A stretch of DNA of 64,000 nt from Bacteriovoracia bacterium (GTDB lineage: Bacteria; Bdellovibrionota; Bacteriovoracia; Bacteriovoracales; Bacteriovoracaceae), in contig JAUIIL010000001.1 in the NCBI GenBank assembly GCA_030431635.1, forward strand, positions 248,001-312,000. The letters are read 5' to 3'. The position numbers and the translations under genes are program-made. Below, in pieces: positions 25,202-31,748 of this stretch (its first letter is position 1; the number at the start of each line of letters is the position of its first letter). Below the pieces are notes generated by a model. The model ran no database searches, was not told where the DNA came from, and worked only from the letters and a program-made list of their open reading frames with translations.

Positions 25202-25555
25202 ATGACCAAACCTAAACCAACCAGAACTTTTATTATTTTAGTAATATTGCTTTTACCTTTGAAGATATTCGCTGATGATGAGATGAAAAACGGCTCTATA
25301 AAGCTTTCCTTATTAAAGTCTATAAAGAAAGATGAATATGTTAATCTTGCCAAAGTTACTTTGCTACAAGCTGTTGAAAAAGCCTTAAAAGAAGTCTCTG
25401 GAAAAGCAATAGAAGCAGAACTAGAGGAAGAAGATGGATTTCTTGTTTACTCAGTAAAAGTAGTTTCTAAAGACAAAAAAATGTATGAATTCAAAATTGA
25501 TGCTGGAAATTTAGATATTCTTGAAAAAGAGTCAAAGAATAGTTTTTGGGATTAA
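25202..25555 (+). CDS. Secreted PepSY-domain protein
   Basis: After a signal peptide (cleavage probably at FADDE), residues about 50-110 form one PepSY-type unit: VTLLQAVEKALKEVSGKAIEAELEEEDGFLVYSVKVVS, then MYEFKIDAGNLDIL. PepSY domains are periplasmic and often inhibitory or metal-related. AAGGAG precedes the ATG. It is the last gene of the efflux operon and converges, with a four-base overlap, on the frameshifted gene below. Confidence 0.78.
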   Translation: MTKPKPTRTFIILVILLLPLKIFADDEMKNGSIKLSLLKSIKKDEYVNLAKVTLLQAVEKALKEVSGKAIEAELEEEDGFLVYSVKVVSKDKKMYEFKIDAGNLDILEKESKNSFWD

Positions 25556-25991
25556 TAACATGATATAACTTTTTGATACCCAGCTAATAACTGAGGGGCA
25601 TCAGACTTAATTAGTAGTATTTGTTGATTTGCTTTCTCCTGATGTTCCTTAATTAACTTTTTGTAATGAGGAAAATTAGTTTTTGATTTTTCTAGGTCAT
25701 TACAAAAGTCTAAAAAACTTTTAGTTTGTGAATGGTCTATTATCATATCAGGAAGAATCGAATCATCTAAAAATCAATCTTACAAATGGCTATCGTGTTT
25801 TTAACCACATCAACCTGATTTCTAAAATAAGAAAGCATCTCCATTGATTCACAGATGCTTTCCAGCTTTTCACCCTTATATGCTTCTATGGCCACATATT
25901 CTGTTAAAACAGCAGTATTTTTTTTAGATTGGCTTAGGAAATCGTACAATTTTGGAGAAGATAGATAATTACTATCAATAACTTTCTTCAT
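25552..25991 (-). pseudogene. Frameshifted gene, possibly PIN-domain-like
   Basis: Two frames together encode one protein: residues from MKKVIDSNYLSSPKLYDFL to CKIDF (stop near 25767), then MIIDHSQ to ISCY (stop 25552). Adding one base in the five-base A run at 25769-25773 joins them without a stop (CKIDF-LDDSILPD-MIIDH). The VIDSNYL opening and the TEYVAIEAYKG helix resemble the start of a PIN ribonuclease domain, which pairs well with the adjacent toxin-antitoxin genes, but the C-terminal PIN acidic cluster is not obvious. It may be a decayed gene, a sequencing error or programmed slippage. Confidence 0.6.
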
Positions 25992-26002
25992 TTTGGGAAT
26001 CT

Positions 26003-26812
26003 TTAAGTCTTTGTACTATTGATAATCGTTACTAGATTAGAGGAGTGATTATCATCCTTTGCAAATAAAGCGATAATCTTTGCACTTGAATCTTTAGTTG
26101 AAGTATAGATTATTCCGTCACCTCCAATATTTTTTAACCAATATGACAAAACTTGTGAGGGCATTGGAACTTTACAATTAGACCATCCACCACCGATAGG
26201 AAGTTTGCTTACTAATAAATCTATCGCGGGATGAGCTAATGTTTGTATGACTTTATCTAAATCCCAAAGTTCAAAAGTTTTTTGAGGCTGTAAGGTGTAC
26301 TTAACATCATTTGCATTTAGAGGTGTGCCTTGAGTATATTCTGCAATAGCACAGTTCAAAGTTGTTGCATAATAGACAGCTCCAAACATATTAAAAGGAA
26401 AAAACTTTTTTATGACTTGGTTAGCTCCAACATTGAGTCTTGCTCCATAAGCAATGCTTCCTATAATGCTTGTTACTTCGAGGTGCTTTGGATAAACTCT
26501 ATACATTGGATCGTTAAAATCTAACTTAAATGTAGCAAGGCTTAATTTGTTTTGTTTTTTTAACCAACTCCAAAAATTAACTGACTCTATAATTTGGTTT
26601 TTTTCTTCCTGCTGTTTTTTTTGAATATTAGCATGAACGTGTTGAGCAAGACCTTTCAAGTTGTTTACTTGGATTACAATATTTCGAGTTTTCTTCTTAG
26701 TGACTTTTTTAGTAGCTTTCTTGGTTGTAACTTTTTTGGCCGCTTTCTTCTTAGTAGCTTTCTTTTTGCCAACCTTCTTAGCAGCTTTTTTCGTTATTTT
26801 CTTTTTTGCCAT
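26003..26812 (-). CDS. RES-domain toxin with a histone-H1-like lysine-rich N-terminus
   Basis: The C-terminal two thirds match the RES fold: Arg105 in MYRVYP, Arg125 in GARLN, Glu158 in AIAEYTQG and a serine near 238 in YTSTKD. RES toxins of Xre-RES pairs destroy NAD+. The first 42 residues contain 22 lysines in KKA/KKVTK repeats, resembling histone H1 or AlgP tails, which ordinary RES toxins lack. The gene follows its predicted antitoxin by seven bases. The tail could bind nucleic acid or polyanions; it is too long and clean to be an annotation artefact, since the ATG is at its very start. Confidence 0.82.
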   Translation of the reverse strand: MAKKKITKKAAKKVGKKKATKKKAAKKVTTKKATKKVTKKKTRNIVIQVNNLKGLAQHVHANIQKKQQEEKNQIIESVNFWSWLKKQNKLSLATFKLDFNDPMYRVYPKHLEVTSIIGSIAYGARLNVGANQVIKKFFPFNMFGAVYYATTLNCAIAEYTQGTPLNANDVKYTLQPQKTFELWDLDKVIQTLAHPAIDLLVSKLPIGGGWSNCKVPMPSQVLSYWLKNIGGDGIIYTSTKDSSAKIIALFAKDDNHSSNLVTIINSTKT

Positions 26813-26819
26813 AAGTTAT

Positions 26820-27233
26820 CTAAAAAGGCTTTGCATCGGGATAGCCTAATCGTCCTTTGAGCCAGTTTAATATTCCTTCACCATCACCTCTGATACAAAC
26901 TTCAAAGGGTGATTCTCCTGACAACATTGCATTGGGAGCATTAAACCATTGAATCGCTTCCTTATCATTTTCATGGAAGAGTTCTATGGATAGATCTAAT
27001 CCCATAACAACCTGTAAAATGCCCTTCTTTAGCTGTTTGATAGTGCTAAAAGCGACTGTTTCCTTATACAGATTAGTTCGTGAAATTCCTGCCTCTTTAG
27101 CTATTTCGGCTCTACTGTAAGGGCTATACTTAAAAAACTTCTCTGGATGAAATGCTTTCTTGTCTTTAGTAAGTATATGCAAAGAGTTTGTTATTTCTCC
27201 GTTCCAATTTTCTTTATGTGCTGTTAATCCCAT
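26820..27233 (-). CDS. Xre/MbcA/ParS-type antitoxin of the RES toxin
   Basis: The start chosen is the ATG at 27233 with GGAGG six bases upstream; an in-frame GTG twelve bases earlier lies before this site. The 137-residue product has an N-terminal helix-turn-helix (YSRAEIAKEAGISRTNLYKE) and a C-terminal MbcA/ParS/Xre toxin-binding domain (AIQWFNAPNAMLSGESPFEV, then GILNWLKGRLGY). Such proteins bind and block RES toxins and repress their own promoter. A short palindrome lies 27 bases upstream of the start. Confidence 0.85.
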   Translation of the reverse strand: MGLTAHKENWNGEITNSLHILTKDKKAFHPEKFFKYSPYSRAEIAKEAGISRTNLYKETVAFSTIKQLKKGILQVVMGLDLSIELFHENDKEAIQWFNAPNAMLSGESPFEVCIRGDGEGILNWLKGRLGYPDAKPF

Positions 27234-27259
27234 AATTACCTCCACACAATTCTTTTCGG

Positions 27260-27272
27260 TGGTTTATAACCA
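27260..27272. promoter_or_regulatory. Palindrome upstream of the antitoxin gene, candidate operator
   Basis: TGGTTTATAACCA is a perfect palindrome with five-base arms. Read on the minus strand it contains a TATAAA that could be the -10 of the toxin-antitoxin promoter. Autorepression by the antitoxin at such a site is usual for Xre-RES pairs; binding here is inferred. Confidence 0.42.
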
Positions 27273-27472
27273 TAGCTTATCACAATTTGTTCAATATGTG
27301 TTCATAAAACGTATATATCCAATATTTTCAGTAAGTTGTGTATTGAAAGCCTTTATCTGGAAATATAGTATTTTCAGCTAGTTATCCATCATTCCTGTTA
27401 AAATATCATTTTTATTCTGCTTAATGTCCATCTTGTGGCCTCCCTTAAATTTCCGCTTTCGCTCACTTTACC

Positions 27473-27525
27473 TTCAAGAAAAAAGTCGGTTCCCCCTGAA
27501 GGTTCCCCCCAACTTTTTTCTTGAA
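27473..27525 (+). promoter_or_regulatory. Structured leader: perfect 14-bp hairpin with repeated C-rich loop
   Basis: The 370 bases between antitoxin and the next gene hold no protein gene. A possible promoter (TTGAAA 27343, TAGTAT 27366, spacing 17) would give a leader of about 225 bases. Within it, TTCAAGAAAAAAGT (27473-27486) pairs perfectly with ACTTTTTTCTTGAA (27512-27525). The 25-base loop carries GGTTCCCCC twice. Similar TTCGCTC segments flank the stem at about 27457 and 27537, and a small GTCCTC/GAGGGAC stem follows near 27556. No terminator U-run follows, so a regulatory leader, antisense target or transfer/replication site is more likely than a terminator. Confidence 0.55.
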
Positions 27526-27603
27526 CGCAGCTCGACTTCGCTCTCAATTTTTCCCGTCCTCAAGAGGGACAAGCAACATAAAAACTTTAACAGGAGTATT
27601 ACG

Positions 27604-27801
27604 ATGGAAAAAACAAGCAATTCAAAAAACTACAACAACAAAAGAGCATTTCTAAACCCAACTGGTTACACCGTGAAAGATGGATATGTAACAGTTTTTC
27701 TCGGCGACCAAATCGCAATGAGAGTCCATGAAAACTATTTCAAAAAGATTGTTGGAGTGGAATTTACACCAGTTACTAAAGAAAAGCAGGAAGTGGCATA
27801 A
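27604..27801 (+). CDS. Small hypothetical protein of the maintenance cassette (65 aa)
   Basis: The ATG at 27604 has CAGGAG nine bases upstream; the frame is open further upstream but lacks a ribosome site and covers the structured leader. The product starts MEKTSNSKNYNNKRAF, contains beta-strand-like GYVTVFLGDQIAMRV and is basic. No family recognised. Its stop codon lies in the loop of a perfect 9-bp hairpin. It is followed by a DnaJ-domain gene in the same direction. Confidence 0.62.
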   Translation: MEKTSNSKNYNNKRAFLNPTGYTVKDGYVTVFLGDQIAMRVHENYFKKIVGVEFTPVTKEKQEVA

Positions 27802-27810
27802 GCCACTTCC
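27789..27810 (+). terminator. Stop-codon hairpin after the 65-residue gene
   Basis: GGAAGTGGC and GCCACTTCC form a perfect 9-bp stem around a four-base ATAA loop that contains the stop codon. Only a short T run (CTTT) follows, so it may be a partial terminator or an RNA-stabilising/processing element between genes of one transcript. Confidence 0.6.
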
Positions 27811-27844
27811 TTTAACCACAAAATAAATTTTAGGAGAAATACTT

Positions 27845-28351
27845 ATGAAGACAATAGATGCATTAAATATTTTAGAAATTTCAAATGAAACAATAACACT
27901 TACAGATGTAAAAACAGCCTATAGGAAAGCAAGCAAGAAATATCATCCAGACTTTAATCCTGCTGGAACCGCTATGATGCAAACAGTAAATGAGGCTTAT
28001 GAAGTTCTTTCTAAGCTAAGTTTCCCATTTGAGAAAAATGAAAATGATAGCTTCAGTAACTACGGAAGTATTTTGAACGATGCTCTTAATAAAATAATCC
28101 AATGTCCTGAAATTCAAATTGAAGTTTGCGGATCTTGGGTCTGGGTTTCAGGAAATACAAAACCCTATAAAGATACATTTAAAGAAGCTGGGTTTAAATT
28201 CAGTGGCAAAAAGAAAATGTGGTATTTCAGACCTGAAGGTAAGAAGGCTCGATTTTTCAAAGGTGACACTTCCATTGATGAAATCCGAGCAAAATACGGA
28301 AGTGAAAGAGTCAGAACAAGAAGCTCATACCTACTAAGTGCTCACTATTAA
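27845..28351 (+). CDS. DnaJ-domain protein, plasmid/ICE type
   Basis: The N-terminal 60 residues form a J domain with the HPD tripeptide in KYHPDFNP, the element that stimulates DnaK ATPase, and the helix MMQTVNEAYEVLSKL. The Gly/Phe and zinc regions of true DnaJ are absent. The C-terminal half (EVCGSWVWVSGNTKPYKDTF, then KKKMWYFRPEG) is a distinct module seen in small J-proteins of mobile elements. AGGAG precedes the ATG. The role may be replication or conjugation support, inferred from context only. The coding end forms half of a perfect hairpin. Confidence 0.8.
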   Translation: MKTIDALNILEISNETITLTDVKTAYRKASKKYHPDFNPAGTAMMQTVNEAYEVLSKLSFPFEKNENDSFSNYGSILNDALNKIIQCPEIQIEVCGSWVWVSGNTKPYKDTFKEAGFKFSGKKKMWYFRPEGKKARFFKGDTSIDEIRAKYGSERVRTRSSYLLSAHY

Positions 28352-28361
28352 GTGAGCACTT
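28336..28361 (+). terminator. Stop-codon hairpin after the DnaJ-like gene
   Basis: AAGTGCTCACT and AGTGAGCACTT make a perfect 11-bp stem with an ATTA loop; the TAA stop spans loop and stem base. It is followed by TTTCC. The last four sense codons therefore lie within the stem. Confidence 0.65.
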
Positions 28362-28383
28362 TTCCATCTAAATAGGAGAAATT

Positions 28384-28902
28384 ATGAATAATTCAGAAAT
28401 AGAAATAATAGTTAAGAAATTAGAAAAATACTTTATCGGATATAAGGCAAATGGAAATACCTTAAAAAGCGAAGCAGGGTTTGAGTTTAGGTTTCATAGC
28501 TCATGGAATAATAAAACAACCGTTTCAGGGATTGGTGGAACTCGGTATCACTCAATAGGTTGCTCTTTTACAAAACCTGTCGAAAAGATAGCAAAAGACA
28601 TTAAGAGAAGACTTTTCCCTGATTATAGAGATGACTTCTTAAAAACAGTAAAATCAGATAATGAAAAAAGAGAATTTGAGGAGAAGCAATTGCTCATGCT
28701 AGAAGCTCTAAAAGAATCTGCTCATGCTGAAATAAAGGATTCTTACTGGAACTCACGGGCCATGCATAACAAATATATTAGTGCTAATGGATTTGAAATA
28801 AAGCAAACTTACTCAGGGGATTATGAATTTACCGTGGATTGCAATTTTTCGGAATCATTAAAGCTTATTGGATTTTTAAATACTCTTAAAAGTCCGAAAT
28901 AA
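28384..28902 (+). CDS. Hypothetical protein of the maintenance cassette (172 aa)
   Basis: AGGAGAAATT precedes the ATG. The protein has an N-terminal alpha/beta part (KKLEKYFIGYKANGNTLKSE), a central charged helix (about 80-120) and a C-terminal strand-rich end (YSGDYEFTVDCNFSESLKLI). It is predicted soluble with no recognised domain. It is third in a cassette with the 65-residue protein and the DnaJ-like protein, and it too ends at a perfect hairpin. Confidence 0.65.
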   Translation: MNNSEIEIIVKKLEKYFIGYKANGNTLKSEAGFEFRFHSSWNNKTTVSGIGGTRYHSIGCSFTKPVEKIAKDIKRRLFPDYRDDFLKTVKSDNEKREFEEKQLLMLEALKESAHAEIKDSYWNSRAMHNKYISANGFEIKQTYSGDYEFTVDCNFSESLKLIGFLNTLKSPK

Positions 28903-28935
28903 TAAGTAGAGGGTTGCATTTTCCCTCTACTTATT
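28901..28935. terminator. Bidirectional hairpin between convergent genes, at a stop codon
   Basis: AATAAGTAGAGGG (28901-28913) pairs perfectly with CCCTCTACTTATT (28923-28935) across a nine-base loop. The first arm begins at the stop codon of the plus-strand gene and the second arm ends 21 bases from the stop of the minus-strand gene, so it can serve both. Confidence 0.72.
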
Positions 28936-28955
28936 TGTTAATATTTGAAAATGAA

Positions 28956-29297
28956 TTAAAACAATTGAACTCGACTATTTTCTTTTATGAAGTCATCAAG
29001 TTCACCTTTTCTAAACATCAAGGCCCATTCAATACCAGATATTTTTTTTCTTTTTTTCTTTTCCCAAAGTTCCATGAGTTTTGGTTCTTCTTCCTCCCAT
29101 GTTAGAGTTGAAATTTGATATTTTTGTATTTGTTCATCTGTTGCGAGAGTGAGGAGAAAATTAAGAAAATCATCGGAAGAAATCTTCTTTTTAGAGTCTT
29201 TCTCATTGGCAAATTTAAGCCTCGAATCAAACTTTTCTTTAGTTTCACCTTTAACATTTACTTTTCCATAATTTGTATTTTGCGTGTTTTCAGACAT
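28956..29297 (-). CDS. Hypothetical charged protein (113 aa)
   Basis: A highly charged, mostly helical protein with several KKK tracts and a tryptophan-rich end region (TLTWEEEEPKLMELWEKK). GGAG precedes the ATG. It follows the tandem-HTH gene in the same direction with a gap of about 20 bases. Size, charge and position next to a regulator recall relaxosome accessory or antitoxin-like proteins, but no domain is recognised. Confidence 0.55.
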   Translation of the reverse strand: MSENTQNTNYGKVNVKGETKEKFDSRLKFANEKDSKKKISSDDFLNFLLTLATDEQIQKYQISTLTWEEEEPKLMELWEKKKRKKISGIEWALMFRKGELDDFIKENSRVQLF

Positions 29298-29317
29298 AAT
29301 AATTCTCCTTTATAAAA

Positions 29318-29959
29318 TTAGAAATTTTTTAGTAAGTTTTGAACAACTCTAAGTTTGTCTTCTGGTAAATTAACAATTAAATCCTGACATTCTTCTAAAA
29401 CCTCATCACGAAGAACCTCTGAACTTAAAAGTGCATTAAAATCATCCATCGAGTACCCATAGCAAGTAACAATATGGTGAATACGAGACAGAGGAATTTC
29501 GATTCTTCCTTGCTCAATATGACCAATAGTAGGCCTGCAATAGCCACAAAGTTTGCTTGCCTTATCTTGCGAAATCTTGAGTGACTTTCGTAAGATTTTG
29601 AGTACGCGAACTTCTTTTAAAATGATTTTTTTATAGCTCCTACGGTGTTCATTTTTGAACACCGTCTTAACCTTTAAGGGGCGAAACTCTACTGGTGAAA
29701 TGTTTAATTCCTTACCACAAAGTAGCGATTCATAATCCTCTTCTTTGAAAGAATAGACTTCAAGAACTTGCGAAAGCTTATCTTGATTTATTCTAATTCT
29801 CCCTTTTTCTAAGTGCTGTAACCAACACCTAGAACGGCCAAAAAGCTTTGCTGCTTTGTTAATTCTCAAGCCTCTAAGTTCTCGCATTTTACGAATAACT
29901 TCTTGAGGTGTTTTTAATTGTTTTCCTTCATGCAAAACTTCGTGAATCATAGTTTTCAT
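29318..29959 (-). CDS. Tandem Xre-type helix-turn-helix regulator
   Basis: The start is the ATG at 29959, ten bases after GGAGG. The protein contains two HTH_XRE domains of similar sequence: LRINKAAKLFGRSRCWLQHLEKGRIRI (about 35-60) and ISQDKASKLCGYCRPTIGHIEQGRIEI (about 128-155), each followed by a sequence like YSFKEEDYESLL / YGYSMDDFNALL. The duplication suggests binding of two half-sites by one chain. As the last gene before the element end and tRNA, it is a candidate controller of excision or transfer. Confidence 0.8.
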   Translation of the reverse strand: MKTMIHEVLHEGKQLKTPQEVIRKMRELRGLRINKAAKLFGRSRCWLQHLEKGRIRINQDKLSQVLEVYSFKEEDYESLLCGKELNISPVEFRPLKVKTVFKNEHRRSYKKIILKEVRVLKILRKSLKISQDKASKLCGYCRPTIGHIEQGRIEIPLSRIHHIVTCYGYSMDDFNALLSSEVLRDEVLEECQDLIVNLPEDKLRVVQNLLKNF

Positions 29960-30117
29960 AATCAAAAATCCTCCTTTTTAGATTCTGAAAAACGTGAAAT
30001 CAGTTCTTGTTTTGCTCTTTTTCAATTCGCTTCTGAGCGTTTTTCTGCCAGCGTACACTCCCTTATGAAAACGAGAGTTTAACTATCCAAAGCTCAGAAA
30101 TGGGTGACGATTGTTTT

Positions 30118-30184
30118 AGAAAATTTCGAGTAGCCAAGCTGTAGCCAGCAAATAGCCAATTGATGAAATATTGTGAAATTTTCT
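30118..30184. repeat. Phased TAGCCA repeats inside an inverted repeat near the element end
   Basis: Three TAGCCA copies start at 30131, 30142 and 30153, exactly 11 bases apart. They are enclosed by the perfect 10-base inverted repeat AGAAAATTTC (30118-30127) and GAAATTTTCT (30175-30184). The rest of the 333-base region between the regulator and the tRNA shows no gene. Phased short repeats close to an attachment site are the usual look of integrase arm or excisionase binding sites. Confidence 0.5.
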
Positions 30185-30292
30185 GAAAGGTGAAAAAACT
30201 AAAATAGACCTAAGTGACTGAAACTATTTGTTAATAAATACGACCAGTTAAGTTGGCCAAGCTGAATTTTTTGAAAATCGTTATCTGAAAAA

Positions 30293-30368
30293 TGGTGGAC
30301 CGTAGCGGGATCGAACCGCTGACCTCTACTCTGCCAGAGTAGCGCTCTCCCAACTGAGCTAACGGCCC
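30293..30368 (-). tRNA. tRNA-Ala (anticodon GGC)
   Basis: The 76-base gene folds as a cloverleaf: acceptor GGGCCGT with ACGGTCC (one G-T pair), D arm GCTC...GAGC, anticodon stem CTACT/AGTAG around CTGGCAG with anticodon GGC, T arm AGCGG-TTCGATC-CCGCT (terminal pair from A to T), discriminator A and encoded CCA at 30293-30295. The 3' end faces the mobile element, consistent with use as its integration target. Confidence 0.95.
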
Positions 30369-30424
30369 TTGAGGTGAATACGAGATGCTAATGTACTGAA
30401 ATTTTTATCTTTGATCAAGGGGAT

Positions 30425-31687
30425 TTAGTTCAGAAGAAGCATTAAGGCGCTGATAAATCCTAAAAGAGCCCCCATAAATCCGATCTCTTTTATTTTCCCT
30501 GTTAGAATGTACATAACGCAATGACTAATGAGCCCCCACAGAAGACCTTGGGTGATCGAAAAACTAAGAGGAATTAAAACGATAATCAGAAAAGAAGGAA
30601 TGGCCTTTTCAAAATCAATGAAGTTGATTTGAGAGATATTTCTAAACATAAAAAGACCAATTAAAATAAGAGCTGGAGCTGTGGCGTAGGAGGGAATAAC
30701 ACTAATAAGTGGCCCTAGAAAGAGAAAAGGCAAAAAGCATAAGGCCACAACGATAGCGGTTTTCCCAGTTCTCCCACCGGCCTGAATTCCAGAGCTACTT
30801 TCAAGAAAAGTGGTGGCAGGGCTTGTTCCAAATAGAGAGCTAAAGAAGGTAGCGAAAGAATCGACGGTGAGAGCTTTTTTAATATTTTTCACTTCTCCTT
30901 TTTCATTAATAAATCCTCCAGAAGTCGCGACTCCTAAAAAGCCAGAGGTTGAATCAAAGAGATCGGTCATGAGAAGAGCAATAAAACTTGGAAAGTAAAT
31001 ATACTGAGAAGCCCCTTTGAGATCAAACTGAAGAAAAGTGGAGTGAAAGTCAGGTAAAGAGAAAAACTCTTGTGGCACTTGAGAGTAGCCAAAGAAAAAA
31101 GAGCAGAGAGTGACACTCACAATTCCAATAAGAAAACTCGCTGGATTTCCTCTTTTTAAAAGGGCCCCTATGATAAAAAGCCCAGCAATAGAGAATAGCA
31201 TTTGATGAGAAAGAGGGGCAACAGAGACAAAGGTTTCAGGGTGAGAAGTAATAAGAGAAGCATTTTTAAGGCCAATAAAACTTAAAAAAAGTCCAATCCC
31301 ACAGGCCATGGATTGACGAAGATGAGCGGGAAGGGCGTTGGCCAATTTTACTCTAAGCCCTAAGAAGCTCAAAAGAATAAGCAGAAGCCCTGAGAAAAAA
31401 ATAAGACCCAAAACATGTTGCCAGGGAATTTTCTCACCCAAAACAAGAGAGTAGGTAAAAAAAGCATTAAGCCCCATACCACTTGCTAAGGCCATAGGGA
31501 GGTTGGCGTAAACTCCCATAAAAAGAGTTGAGAGGAAAGCAGTCATGATAGTGGCGGTTAAAACACCAGAGAACTCCATTCCAGTGCCTGGAGTTGAGAG
31601 GATGGTGGGATTCACGATAATAATAAAACTCATCGTTAGAAAGGTCGTTAATCCGGCCGTTAGTTCAATCTTGTTGTCCTCTTTCAT
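30425..31687 (-). CDS. AzgA-like purine permease (NCS2/nucleobase transporter superfamily)
   Basis: A 420-residue inner-membrane protein with about twelve hydrophobic segments. The N-terminus (ELTAGLTTFLTMSFIIIVNP), MALASGMGLNAFFTYSLV and LMTDLFDSTSGFLGVA with a following SSLFGTSPATTFLESSSG are signatures of guanine/hypoxanthine/adenine permeases (PbuG/AzgA group). It should take up purine bases by proton symport. The C-terminal part is a little shorter than E. coli relatives. Substrate preference cannot be fixed. It is the first chromosomal gene beyond the tRNA. Confidence 0.88.
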   Translation of the reverse strand: MKEDNKIELTAGLTTFLTMSFIIIVNPTILSTPGTGMEFSGVLTATIMTAFLSTLFMGVYANLPMALASGMGLNAFFTYSLVLGEKIPWQHVLGLIFFSGLLLILLSFLGLRVKLANALPAHLRQSMACGIGLFLSFIGLKNASLITSHPETFVSVAPLSHQMLFSIAGLFIIGALLKRGNPASFLIGIVSVTLCSFFFGYSQVPQEFFSLPDFHSTFLQFDLKGASQYIYFPSFIALLMTDLFDSTSGFLGVATSGGFINEKGEVKNIKKALTVDSFATFFSSLFGTSPATTFLESSSGIQAGGRTGKTAIVVALCFLPFLFLGPLISVIPSYATAPALILIGLFMFRNISQINFIDFEKAIPSFLIIVLIPLSFSITQGLLWGLISHCVMYILTGKIKEIGFMGALLGFISALMLLLN

Positions 31688-31748
31688 TTTTATCCCTTAG
31701 ATTTTACACATTGCTTGAATATTTTTATCATAATGAAAGGAGAGTTTT

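Larger units (their letters stand above)
1..30292. mobile_element. Right-hand part of a putative integrative and conjugative element next to tRNA-Ala
   Basis: The stretch carries conjugation genes (TraF-like, GspE-type ATPase, coupling protein-TraU), a metal-resistance cargo, a RES/Xre toxin-antitoxin pair, a plasmid-style DnaJ/small-gene cassette and Xre-type regulators, and it stops at the 3' end of a tRNA gene, the classic tyrosine-integrase target. Housekeeping genes begin directly beyond the tRNA. The left end lies outside the window, so neither the second attachment site nor an integrase can be seen; none is encoded near the tRNA. The element type is inferred from gene content, and the exact right boundary (inside or just after the tRNA 3' end) is unproven. 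Confidence 0.75.

Noticed and set aside
27424-27603. N-terminal extension of the 65-residue protein back to 27424
   Set aside because: The upstream codons cover the perfect 14-bp hairpin and its C-rich loop, and there is no ribosome site; the ATG at 27604 has a good one.
29966-30292. Integrase gene next to the tRNA
   Set aside because: No frame of integrase length or motif occurs between the tandem-HTH gene and the tRNA; only repeats are present.
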